DNA from: AV69 sp036498205 | Lineage (GTDB): Bacteria > Verrucomicrobiota > Verrucomicrobiia > Chthoniobacterales > UBA10450 | Direction: 5' to 3' | DNA: 60,367 nt | NCBI GenBank assembly: GCA_036498205.1 | Contig: DASXIC010000047.1 | Span: 1 to 60,367, forward strand | Shown: in pieces, positions 51,426-59,371 of the stretch | Layout of the letters: every line of letters starts with the position of its first letter | Numbering within the stretch: the first letter of the stretch is position 1 | The notes under the pieces: model-generated | The model's database searches: none | Told to the model about the DNA's origin: nothing | What the model saw: only the letters and a program-made list of their open reading frames with translations | Translations under genes and position numbers: made by a program

Positions 51426-52211
51426 ATGCCGCCCCTGACTTATGCGAACTATCTCGATCTGGAGAAGCTGCTCACGCTTCAGAATCCTCGCTCAACTCCG
51501 GCTGAGCACGACGAGATGCTTTTCATTATAATTCATCAGACTTATGAGCTCTGGTTCAAGCAGCTGCTGCATGAATTTGAAAAAATAAAGAGAGATTTTT
51601 CCGACGGCGACCTCTTCGGCGCAATTCATTCCTTCAAGCGCACGCGGACGATCATGAAAGTGCTCGTGGCGCAGGTGGACATTCTCGAAACGATGACGCC
51701 TTCCTCGTTTTCCAGCTTCCGCGACCGGCTTGAAACCGCCTCGGGCTTTCAGTCGATTCAGTTTCGCGAGCTGGAGTTTTTGCTGGGTTACAAGCGCGGA
51801 TCGACGCTCAAATATGTGCGACCAGATTTCCCGGGCTTTGATCGGCTGCAGCAGCGGCTCGCGGAGCGAACGGTGATCGACCACTTCTATGATTTCCTCG
51901 CCAAGCGCGGGGCGCAGATTCCGCAGGAGTTAAAAGAACGCGATATCGCGCAAGCGAATGAACCGAACGAGCACGTCCAGATGGAAATTCTTCGTCTCTA
52001 TAAGAGCTCACCGGAAGTATCTATTTTGTTCGAGTTGATGACGGATTTCGACGAGGGGCTGCAGGAATGGCGCTATCGGCATATTAAGCTCGTTGAGCGA
52101 ACCATTGGCGCAAAAAAAGGTACGGGCGGATCACCGGGTGTGCCGTTCCTAAAAGAATCGTTGTTCAAGCCAATTTTCCCTGACCTGTGGGCGATCAGGC
52201 ATCAAATGTAG
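51426..52211 (+). CDS. kynA: Tryptophan 2,3-dioxygenase
   Basis: 261 residues. The substrate and haem pocket are recognisable: HDEMLFIIIHQTYELWFKQL, the ESxxFDL-like region with ASGFQSIQFRELEFLLG, and RYRHIKLVERTIGAKKGTGG with the haem-ligating histidine, closing with LFKPIFPDLWAIR. Slightly shorter than average (about 280). It opens tryptophan to N-formylkynurenine using O2 and is the first enzyme of the pathway. The formamidase gene follows 39 bp downstream. Confidence 0.95.
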   Translation: MPPLTYANYLDLEKLLTLQNPRSTPAEHDEMLFIIIHQTYELWFKQLLHEFEKIKRDFSDGDLFGAIHSFKRTRTIMKVLVAQVDILETMTPSSFSSFRDRLETASGFQSIQFRELEFLLGYKRGSTLKYVRPDFPGFDRLQQRLAERTVIDHFYDFLAKRGAQIPQELKERDIAQANEPNEHVQMEILRLYKSSPEVSILFELMTDFDEGLQEWRYRHIKLVERTIGAKKGTGGSPGVPFLKESLFKPIFPDLWAIRHQM

Positions 52212-52250
52212 GCCCGGATCGGACCGCATTTCCTTTGATATGACACAAAG

Positions 52251-52871
52251 GTGATCTACGACATTACGCCACCCATCACGCCGAAGCTTGCCGTTTGGCC
52301 GGGGGATACGGGGCTGACCCGCGAATCACTCTGCGATATGGCTCGTGGCGACAACCTCACGCTATCCACGCTACGGGCGACAGTCCATCTTGGCGCTCAT
52401 GCTGACGCACCAAATCACTATGGGAAAGTCGCCCCGGCGATTCATGAGCGTTCCCTCGATTATTATTTTGGCTCATGCCAGGTGATTCGAGTCGACGTGA
52501 AACCTGCCAGCCGAATTACATCAAACGCTTGGACCAACAAATTGTCTGCACCGCGCGTTTTGTTTGCAACGGGAACCTATCCCGATCCAGAGAAGTGGAA
52601 CAGTGATTTCGCGGCCTTCTCGGTCGAGCTGATTGATTTTCTTCACGATCATGGGGTTATTACCGCGGGGATCGATACACCGAGCATTGATTTGTTCGAC
52701 TCCAAGGATTTACAGGCACATCGCGCGATGCTGCGACATGACATGGCGATCCTGGAGGGCCTGGTGCTAAAGGATGTGCCGGAAGGGAGCTATGAACTGA
52801 TTGCATTGCCGCTGCCGTTGGCGGGCTTCGATGCAAGTCCGGTCCGAGCGATCCTGCGATCGATAACTTGA
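52251..52871 (+). CDS. kynB: Kynurenine formamidase (arylformamidase)
   Basis: 206 residues from a GTG start. The cyclase-family zinc motif HLGAHADAPNHYG (HxGxHxD) near residue 47, GIDTPSIDLFDSKDLQAHRA and ILEGLVLKDVPEGSYELIAL near the end match bacterial KynB. It hydrolyses N-formylkynurenine to kynurenine and formate. It is co-directional with kynA, and its 3' end faces the ACMSD gene. Confidence 0.93.
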   Translation: MIYDITPPITPKLAVWPGDTGLTRESLCDMARGDNLTLSTLRATVHLGAHADAPNHYGKVAPAIHERSLDYYFGSCQVIRVDVKPASRITSNAWTNKLSAPRVLFATGTYPDPEKWNSDFAAFSVELIDFLHDHGVITAGIDTPSIDLFDSKDLQAHRAMLRHDMAILEGLVLKDVPEGSYELIALPLPLAGFDASPVRAILRSIT

Positions 52872-52898
52872 TTGAGGCAGCCCTGTCGCATCTCAACA

Positions 52899-53960
52899 TT
52901 ACCCTGCCGAAAGCGCGGCGCCGTTCAGACCGAGAAATTCGCGGGCAGTTCCAGAGAGTAATTGCTTCTTTTCCTTCGGCGAGAGGTCTTTCATCGACTC
53001 GATAAGTTTGCCGGGATGGGCTTCACCAAGAGGAAACGGATAGTCCGATCCGAGCGCGATCCGATCCGCGCCAAAGAGTTTGAGGAGCAGTCTCAACGCG
53101 TCAGGATCGTGGACGAGTGAATCGACATAGAACCGGGCCGGAGCGTTTCCATGGGCCAGATAGTTTCGTGGATTCGTCCCGGTCTCGGTGGCACACAGAT
53201 CGGGGCGGACATGAAATCCATGTTCGATGCGTCCGATGGTAAACGGGAACGCGCCGCCACCATGGGCAAAGGCGACGCGCATTTTCGGGAATTGGTCGAA
53301 CACACCGCCGAATATCATGGAACAAATTGCAAGCGACGTTTCCGCTGGCATCCCGACAAGCCACGGTAACCAATATTTCGGCATGCGTTCCTTCCCGGCC
53401 ATGTCCCATGGATGAATGAAGATCGCTGCGCCGAGTTCTTCCGCCACGCTCCAGACTGGCTGAAGCGATTCATTATCCAGGTTTAAAGTGGCGACGCGAC
53501 CGGTGTGGGGGTTGGGGTCTACATGCGTGCCAATCTGCGCCCCGCGCAATCCCAACTCCCGGACAGCGCGTTCCAGTTCGCCCGCTGCGAGATCCGGATC
53601 CTGCAAAGGGATTGTCGCCAGACCCGCGAACCTTTTGGGATGATCACGAGCGATTTCTGCGATGTGATCATTGAGCCGGCGGGAGAGATCCAGAGCATCG
53701 GCCGCCTTCGCCCAATAGCTGAACATCACCGGCACAGTAGAAAGCACCTGGAGAGAAACGCCGGCACGATCGCATTCTTCAAGACGTTGTTTTGGATCCC
53801 AGACGTTATCGCTGATTTCGCGAAAGACGCGATCGCCAATCATCATCCGGGCACAGCATGGTTTGTAGTGATCGAGCCGGACGAAGCCGCTGTAGCCATA
53901 TTTCGCATCGAGATCGGGCCAATTCCGTGGCAAGACATGAGTGTGAAGGTCGATCTTCAT
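52899..53960 (-). CDS. 2-Amino-3-carboxymuconate-6-semialdehyde decarboxylase (ACMSD)
   Basis: 353 residues, amidohydrolase fold. Zinc ligands are H6 and H8 (KIDLHTHVLPRNW), H183 (IFIHPWDM) and D306 (ALGSDYPFPLG), and the catalytic histidine is H233 (VAFAHGGGAFPF). These blocks are specific for ACMSD rather than general amidohydrolases. It decarboxylates the ring-opened product of 3-hydroxyanthranilate to 2-aminomuconic semialdehyde, steering carbon away from NAD synthesis to breakdown. It is 89 bp downstream of, and on the same strand as, the dioxygenase gene, so the two are likely co-transcribed. Confidence 0.95.
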   Translation of the reverse strand: MKIDLHTHVLPRNWPDLDAKYGYSGFVRLDHYKPCCARMMIGDRVFREISDNVWDPKQRLEECDRAGVSLQVLSTVPVMFSYWAKAADALDLSRRLNDHIAEIARDHPKRFAGLATIPLQDPDLAAGELERAVRELGLRGAQIGTHVDPNPHTGRVATLNLDNESLQPVWSVAEELGAAIFIHPWDMAGKERMPKYWLPWLVGMPAETSLAICSMIFGGVFDQFPKMRVAFAHGGGAFPFTIGRIEHGFHVRPDLCATETGTNPRNYLAHGNAPARFYVDSLVHDPDALRLLLKLFGADRIALGSDYPFPLGEAHPGKLIESMKDLSPKEKKQLLSGTAREFLGLNGAALSAG

Positions 53961-54049
53961 GCTGATTTATCGTGTCCGCCCTCCCAGCGGACCTGAATCA
54001 TACGATCGATGGCATACCAGCGGAAAGCGCCCTAACGATGCGCGTTACG

Positions 54050-54562
54050 CTAAAACGGCTTCATCGGTTCCGGCTGCTCGACCTTCTTACCGCAGTTCTT
54101 GCAGGTTCGTCGTGCGTCGTCGTTCCAGAATTGAAGCATAGCTTGGCTGAAGTGCTGGACGATGTCGGCGCAATCGAAATGGATATCTTCCACCAGCGAG
54201 CCACAATTTTCGCAGTAAAAAATGACATGTTCCTTCTCCCCAGGTGGACGGCGCCGCTCAACCACGACGCCGAGCGTCTCCGGCGGCCGCTGCGGTGAAT
54301 GCGGCACGTTCGGTGGAATAAAGAATGTCTCTCCTTCGTGCACGACGTGATCGACAACACGATCCCCTTCTCGCACGCGCACTCTGATGTCCCCTTTTAC
54401 CTGGTAAAAATACTCCTCCGAGTCAACCAGATGAAAATCGTTCCGCGCGTTAGGACCGGCGATCACCATTACGAAAAAGTCCCGCCCGTCGTAGAGATAC
54501 CGGTTACTGACCGGGGGCTTGAAAAGCTCCCGGTTTTCTTCAATCCAACTATTTAGATTAAT
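54050..54562 (-). CDS. 3-Hydroxyanthranilate 3,4-dioxygenase (non-canonical start)
   Basis: 171 codons counting from an ATT at 54562. The cupin iron site (NARNDFHLVDSEEYFYQVKG with H and E, then VPHSPQRP) and the C-terminal second metal site (CENCG, CKNCG) are those of bacterial 3-HAO. The conserved N-terminus NLNSWIEENRELFKPPVSNR lies before the first ATG (54469), but that stretch has no in-frame ATG, GTG, TTG or CTG back to the upstream TGA near 54660. ATT 54562, with AGG 5 bp before it, is my best start; an error in the sequence is possible. The enzyme opens the ring to the ACMSD substrate. Confidence 0.88.
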   Translation of the reverse strand: MNLNSWIEENRELFKPPVSNRYLYDGRDFFVMVIAGPNARNDFHLVDSEEYFYQVKGDIRVRVREGDRVVDHVVHEGETFFIPPNVPHSPQRPPETLGVVVERRRPPGEKEHVIFYCENCGSLVEDIHFDCADIVQHFSQAMLQFWNDDARRTCKNCGKKVEQPEPMKPF

Positions 54563-54781
54563 CGGCGCCTGTACACGGGCCGTGCCGCCGGGCTCCGACG
54601 ATTGTAGTTTGGAGGCAATGAGATTAGCGATGAAAGAGACTATTTCGTACCCGGAAAAGCGTCAACCAGAGGAAGCGAATTTCACGCACTCGCCCGGACG
54701 AGGCTTGAATCGCCGCTGCGGCGATCGTTGGCACGGCGTTGAAATTGCTTCTGAAGCGCCAACTGTGATTCCAGTCAATTT

Positions 54782-55369
54782 ATGAAACGTTTCGACATTA
54801 CGATTCTGCTTGCTGGCATCGCTACAATGCTGACGCTAGCGGGTTGCGAAGACCTCGCCGACCAGGTCAACGCGCGAGCGCCTGGAATTCCGGGATTCTT
54901 TGCGGGTTCAAGCTCCGAAGGTTACTGGCACGGCGATGGCGTTGCCGGCTCGCCCAAGATCGTGGTCCATGTTTCAGAGCAACGAGCCTATTTTTACAAA
55001 GGGAGAAAAATCGTTGGCGAAAGCACCGTTTCCACCGGCAAAAGAGGTTTTGATACGCCACCCGGGCATTATCACGTGATTGAGAAAGACAAAGATCATG
55101 TCTCGAGCGAATTCGGTGATTACATCCGGGCTGATGGCGAGGTGGTCAAATCGAATATCGACGTGCGTAAAGATTCGCAACCCAAAGGAACTCATTTTGA
55201 CGGCGCGCGTATGCCGTACTTCATGCGCTTCAACGGCGGCTATGGCATGCACGCCGGCTACGTCCCACGCTTCCGCGCCTCGCATGGCTGCATACGATTG
55301 CCTGCGCGAATGGCGAGGCACTTTTACGAAAATGCCGGCGAAAATACTCCGGTGATCGTGAAGGAGTAG
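54782..55369 (+). CDS. L,D-Transpeptidase lipoprotein (YkuD domain)
   Basis: 195 residues. Lipoprotein signal with lipobox LAGC (cysteine 22). The YkuD domain covers about 55-190: VVHVSEQRAYFYKGRKIVGE, HTPPGHY-like region at 90-100 and the catalytic motif SHGCIRLP (His, Gly, Cys, Ile, Arg). It would cross-link peptidoglycan by 3-3 bonds or attach proteins to it, at the inner face of the outer membrane or in the periplasm. It is a single gene, divergent from the dioxygenase. Confidence 0.9.
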   Translation: MKRFDITILLAGIATMLTLAGCEDLADQVNARAPGIPGFFAGSSSEGYWHGDGVAGSPKIVVHVSEQRAYFYKGRKIVGESTVSTGKRGFDTPPGHYHVIEKDKDHVSSEFGDYIRADGEVVKSNIDVRKDSQPKGTHFDGARMPYFMRFNGGYGMHAGYVPRFRASHGCIRLPARMARHFYENAGENTPVIVKE

Positions 55370-55370
55370 A

Positions 55371-55706
55371 TCAGCCCGGCGGCCAACTCATTTGCCGCTG
55401 TCCGAGCAGGTGCACATGCAAATGGGGCACGCTCTCACCGGCATCTGGTCCGCTGTTAATGACGACCCGAAAACCGTTTGTCAGTTGAAGCTTTTTTGCC
55501 AGTTCTCCTGCGGTCAGCAGCAATTGGCCGAGAAGTTCGCGGTCTTTCCCACTGGCATCAGCCAGTCGGGGAATGACCCGTTTGGGCACGATCAGCACAT
55601 GCACCGGCGCCTGCGGATTGACGTCGCGAAAGGCGAGGACCTCGTCGTTCTCAAAAACGATTTCAGCCGGGATCTGGCGGGCAATAATTTTCTCGAAGAT
55701 CGTCAT
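55371..55706 (-). CDS. HIT-family (Hint/histidine triad) protein
   Basis: 111 residues: IFEKIIARQIPAEIVFENDE at the start, HVLIVPKRVIPRLADA in the middle and the histidine triad HLHVHLLGQRQM near the end. These small dimers hydrolyse nucleoside phosphoramidates. ATG 55706 is 2 bp from the stop of the next upstream gene (55709), so they form one transcript with nrdR. Confidence 0.93.
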   Translation of the reverse strand: MTIFEKIIARQIPAEIVFENDEVLAFRDVNPQAPVHVLIVPKRVIPRLADASGKDRELLGQLLLTAGELAKKLQLTNGFRVVINSGPDAGESVPHLHVHLLGQRQMSWPPG

Positions 55707-55708
55707 TG

Positions 55709-56266
55709 CTAGCGAACCGAGCAGCTTAATTTCAAGACTTCACTGGCGGAAAGTTTCTCGCGGACGAAGCAAACAATCTCGCCCCGCAATGCATCGCAGG
55801 CTCGCGACCAAACTCGTGTCCCGCGCAAATGTTTGACGCAGGCATTGAGAGCTATGAGCTGGACCGAGTTCACTTGCGTTTGGAGCAACAATTCCAAGCG
55901 ACGTGAAAGCATGTCGAAAAAGGCGAGCTCGTAGCCGGCTCCGGCGCTGTAGGCGATTTCAAAAAGTGACAGCGAAACCGGAGGCGGAGCGGGGGTAAAA
56001 TGCGGAACGATTTCCTTGTAACCCACGACCTTGAGCACATAACGCACCGTTTGCGAAAATTGAGTCAGCGCAACGAAGTTCTCGTCGTTCCGCAGGCGCA
56101 AATAAAACGCGATGCTCTCAGTCACATGCTCGGTCAGCCACCAACCAGGATATCCCGCCTCCTTCGCAGCGTGCGTTAATGCCTCGCGTAGCCAGCGGCG
56201 GTCGAACTCGAAAAGCTGTCCCGATTCCGCCCGCAAGTATGGAAACTCTTCCTTGAATGCAACCAT
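55709..56266 (-). CDS. Hypothetical protein between nrdR and hint
   Basis: 185 residues, soluble, no known domain. It starts MVAFKEEFPYLRAESGQLFE and contains KEAGYPGWWLTEHVTESIAF and VSLSLFEIAYSAGAGYELAF. The ATG shares a base with the nrdR stop (TAATG), so it is translationally coupled to nrdR. Genes of similar size often follow nrdR in this lineage, but I cannot name a function. Confidence 0.65.
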   Translation of the reverse strand: MVAFKEEFPYLRAESGQLFEFDRRWLREALTHAAKEAGYPGWWLTEHVTESIAFYLRLRNDENFVALTQFSQTVRYVLKVVGYKEIVPHFTPAPPPVSLSLFEIAYSAGAGYELAFFDMLSRRLELLLQTQVNSVQLIALNACVKHLRGTRVWSRACDALRGEIVCFVREKLSASEVLKLSCSVR

Positions 56267-56763
56267 TAGCGCTTCTCTGCCGGAAAAAGCTCCCGTTGCT
56301 GCGCGTTGGTCTTCACGCGCCGCCCCAGCGCTTCGATTGCATCGACAAATTCATCCGCCTGCTGAAAGCGGCGATGGACGGAGGCATAACGCAAATAGGC
56401 GACCTCATCGATATCGCGCAACCTGGCCATGACATGTGTGCCGATTTGGGTCGAGGCGACTTCCCGGCCACCCGTTTCAATCTCGTGTACTATGTCGTCT
56501 ACCACCTGTTCCAAAACGACGAGACTGACAGAGCGTTTCTCGAAGGCTTTGGCCAGACTGCTCACCAGCTTGCGGCGGTCAAACGGTTCGTGAGAGCGAT
56601 CGCGCTTGATCACCCGTAGGTCAGTCCGTTCAATTTCCTCATAAGTAGTGTAGCGGTAAGCGCATTTAAGACACTCGCGCCGGCGGCGAATACTGAGGCC
56701 TTCTCGAGACTGGCGCGAATCGATGACCTTATCGTCCCGCGATCCGCACTTCGGACAACGCAT
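56266..56763 (-). CDS. nrdR: Transcriptional repressor NrdR
   Basis: 165 residues. N-terminal zinc ribbon MRCPKCGSRDDKVIDSRQSR with the second pair in ECLKCAYRYTTYE, followed by an ATP-cone domain (LRVIKRDRSHEPFDRRKLVS to about 140). NrdR senses ATP/dATP and represses ribonucleotide reductase genes by binding NrdR boxes. No nrd gene is in the window. The C-terminus is slightly longer than in E. coli NrdR. Confidence 0.96.
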   Translation of the reverse strand: MRCPKCGSRDDKVIDSRQSREGLSIRRRRECLKCAYRYTTYEEIERTDLRVIKRDRSHEPFDRRKLVSSLAKAFEKRSVSLVVLEQVVDDIVHEIETGGREVASTQIGTHVMARLRDIDEVAYLRYASVHRRFQQADEFVDAIEALGRRVKTNAQQRELFPAEKR

Positions 56764-56840
56764 AGTAGCGACGGATGAAATATCACACCACCTGTTGTGG
56801 CGTCAACGACTCCGTAGCCCTTTTCCAAAAAAATCTTTGG

Positions 56841-59330
56841 TTAGCTTTTTTCCGCCGTTTCCAGCTTCCGGCGCACCGGTTTCCTGGGCCTGGCTTTCTT
56901 TGCTTCGAATTCGAAGGCGATCTTGCCGTTGTCCAATTTTAGATAGGCTGAGAAAGCCCGCCCTTTCCGTGAAATAAACCTGGGCAGCAAATCCGTTTTT
57001 CCTGTAGCAATCAATTTCTCCACCTGCTCCTTCGGAATTTCGCGCTGTAAAATGACGCGGCCGACGCGAAAGGTACAACGCTTCGGCTTCTCCAGTGTAC
57101 GCTCGCAGAGGTAGGAGTTTTCCAAGGCAAAGACCTTGCCCTGCTGACAAACTGGACAAGTCCCAATTTCTTCATGACGCGTGCGGTCAATCGTGACGAG
57201 CGAGTCTGCGCCATTTTCTCCAAAGTCGAACTGCTGTTTGAAATCCTCACCGCGCTTCACGATCGCTGAAAACGGCCGGCCCATTTTGCTGCGAAATCCT
57301 TCGAGTGGACCGACATGGCCTTTCTCCAGCAGTGCGCGCACCTCTTCGCGATCGAACAACCGCCCAGCCATCGTTTTCCAAACGATCAAGTCGCAGGTGC
57401 GGCAACGGAAGGTGCGGTAATCCTCGTCGAACGGACCGCCGCCACATTTTGGACATTTGACTTCAAGCGTCTCGTAATTTCCGCTGACGCTATCGCCTTC
57501 GAACGATTTCGCCTTATCTACAATCTCGCGAGTAAAATCTTTGATCTGCGCCATGAAAGCCTTGCGCTCCATTCCGCCATTCTGGATTTGCTTGAGCTTA
57601 AATTCCCATTCGCCGGTCATTTCCGGCGAGCAAAGGGCGGAGACTCCGATGCCGCGCAAGAGTGTAATCAGTGCCATTCCTTTCGCCGTCGCGATCAGCT
57701 CGCGTCCCTGTCGGATGACGTAGCCGTCGTGAATCAGTCCCTCGATAATGGCGGCGCGCGTGGCCGGTGTGCCCAGGCCTTTCTGGATCATGGCCTCGCG
57801 CAATTCCTCGTCTTCTACGAGTTTGCCCGCGCCTTCCATTGAGGAAAGCAAAGTCGCTTCGTTGAATCGCGCCGGCGGTTTGGTTTCGTTCTGTTTGATT
57901 TCAATCTCAGAGACTTGCGCCGATTCATTCGGTGTGATCTCCACCAGCACGTTCTCGTCATTCCCATTGGCCGCTTCCCGCCCGTAGACGGCAAGCCAAC
58001 CTGGCTCCTTGATAATTTTGCCTTCGGTCTTGAAAACATCCTTTCCAACGCGGGTAATCCGGGATGTCACCTCGAATTGTGCCGGCGGGAAAAACACCGC
58101 GATAAAGCGGCGCACGATCATGTCGTAAATACGCTGCTGATATTCATCGAGTCCATGCGGCACTTCGCCACTCGGTACGATCGCAAAGTGATCGGAAATC
58201 CTGGCGTTGTTAAAAATTCGCTTGGACGGTTTGACCCAGTTTTTATTGAGAACCGTCCGGGCATGCGCCGTGAGTGCGGGCTCTTTAATTTTCGCGAGCG
58301 TTGATTTGACGGTAGCGATGTAATCCTCGGGCAGGTAACGCGAATCAGTTCGTGGATAAGTGATCGCCTTGTGCTTTTCGTAAAGCTGCTGAGCGATCTG
58401 CAGAGTCCGTTTGGCGCTAAACCCCCGACCGTTCGCGTCCCGCTGCAAACTGGTTAGATCGTAGAGAAGTGGCGGTGCCTGCGTGGTCGGTTTGCGCTCT
58501 TCTGTCGCAATCCCGGTCTTGCCAAGAGAACGCGCCTTGATTTCTTCCGCCTCTCCAGCCGACCAAATGCGCTCGGCCCGGGCATCTTCGTCTCCGTTCT
58601 TGGCGAACTCTTCTCTGAACCAACGGCCGCGATACGTCCCTGCCGCCACATCGAAATCGCCGAATACCTCGAAATAGGTGCGCGATTTGAAGGCATGAAT
58701 CTTTTCCTCTCGCTCGGTCAAAATTGCCAGCGTTGGCGTTTGCACCCGTCCGACCGGGGTCAGTTGAAACCCACCGGTCTTGTTGTTGAAAGCCGTCATT
58801 GCCCGCGTGCCATTGATTCCAACGAGCCAATCGCTTTCTGAACGGCAGACCGCGGCCTGCGCCAGCGGAATCAGCTCCTGATCGGGCCGCAGATGCTGAA
58901 ACGCAGACCGGATAGATTCCGCCGTCATTGACTGCAGCCAAAGACGCCGCACCGGCTTTTTGATTCCGGCCGATTTTACCAAATAGCGAAAAATCAATTC
59001 ACCTTCGCGACCGGCGTCACAGGCATTAATTAGCTCGGTCACATCGTCACGCTTCATCAATTTCTTCAGCAAATTGAAACGCGCTTTAGTCTTTTCGATC
59101 GGTCGGAGCTCAAACTTGTCGGGAATGATTGGGAGGTTGGCAAAGCTCCACTTGCCACGCTTGATATCGAGTTCAGTCGGTAATGCGAGCTCGACCAAGT
59201 GGCCAACGGCGGAGGACAACACGTAGTGATCGCTTTCAAAGTGATCCTCCTTCTTTTTAAAGCCACCCAGGGCACGGGCGAGATCGCTCGCGACGCTGGG
59301 TTTTTCGGCAATGATTAAAGCTTTGGACAT
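56841..59330 (-). CDS. topB: DNA topoisomerase III (type IA)
   Basis: 829 residues. Toprim domain ALIIAEKPSVASDLARALGG with acidic DAGREGE (D105-E111), catalytic tyrosine Y325 in ITYPRTDSRYLPEDY, and QTPTLAILTERE of the gate domain are present. After about residue 600, the C-terminus holds a topoisomerase zinc-ribbon (CPKCGG, CRTCD) and two further repeat domains, one with CPVCQQGKVF and CERTLEKPKRC. It relaxes or decatenates single-stranded crossings. The N-terminal spelling is TopB-type; a main topA would be elsewhere. Confidence 0.93.
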   Translation of the reverse strand: MSKALIIAEKPSVASDLARALGGFKKKEDHFESDHYVLSSAVGHLVELALPTELDIKRGKWSFANLPIIPDKFELRPIEKTKARFNLLKKLMKRDDVTELINACDAGREGELIFRYLVKSAGIKKPVRRLWLQSMTAESIRSAFQHLRPDQELIPLAQAAVCRSESDWLVGINGTRAMTAFNNKTGGFQLTPVGRVQTPTLAILTEREEKIHAFKSRTYFEVFGDFDVAAGTYRGRWFREEFAKNGDEDARAERIWSAGEAEEIKARSLGKTGIATEERKPTTQAPPLLYDLTSLQRDANGRGFSAKRTLQIAQQLYEKHKAITYPRTDSRYLPEDYIATVKSTLAKIKEPALTAHARTVLNKNWVKPSKRIFNNARISDHFAIVPSGEVPHGLDEYQQRIYDMIVRRFIAVFFPPAQFEVTSRITRVGKDVFKTEGKIIKEPGWLAVYGREAANGNDENVLVEITPNESAQVSEIEIKQNETKPPARFNEATLLSSMEGAGKLVEDEELREAMIQKGLGTPATRAAIIEGLIHDGYVIRQGRELIATAKGMALITLLRGIGVSALCSPEMTGEWEFKLKQIQNGGMERKAFMAQIKDFTREIVDKAKSFEGDSVSGNYETLEVKCPKCGGGPFDEDYRTFRCRTCDLIVWKTMAGRLFDREEVRALLEKGHVGPLEGFRSKMGRPFSAIVKRGEDFKQQFDFGENGADSLVTIDRTRHEEIGTCPVCQQGKVFALENSYLCERTLEKPKRCTFRVGRVILQREIPKEQVEKLIATGKTDLLPRFISRKGRAFSAYLKLDNGKIAFEFEAKKARPRKPVRRKLETAEKS

Positions 59331-59371
59331 GACTCGCCTCTAATTTACAGGAGCAGCACGTTGTGGACGAA

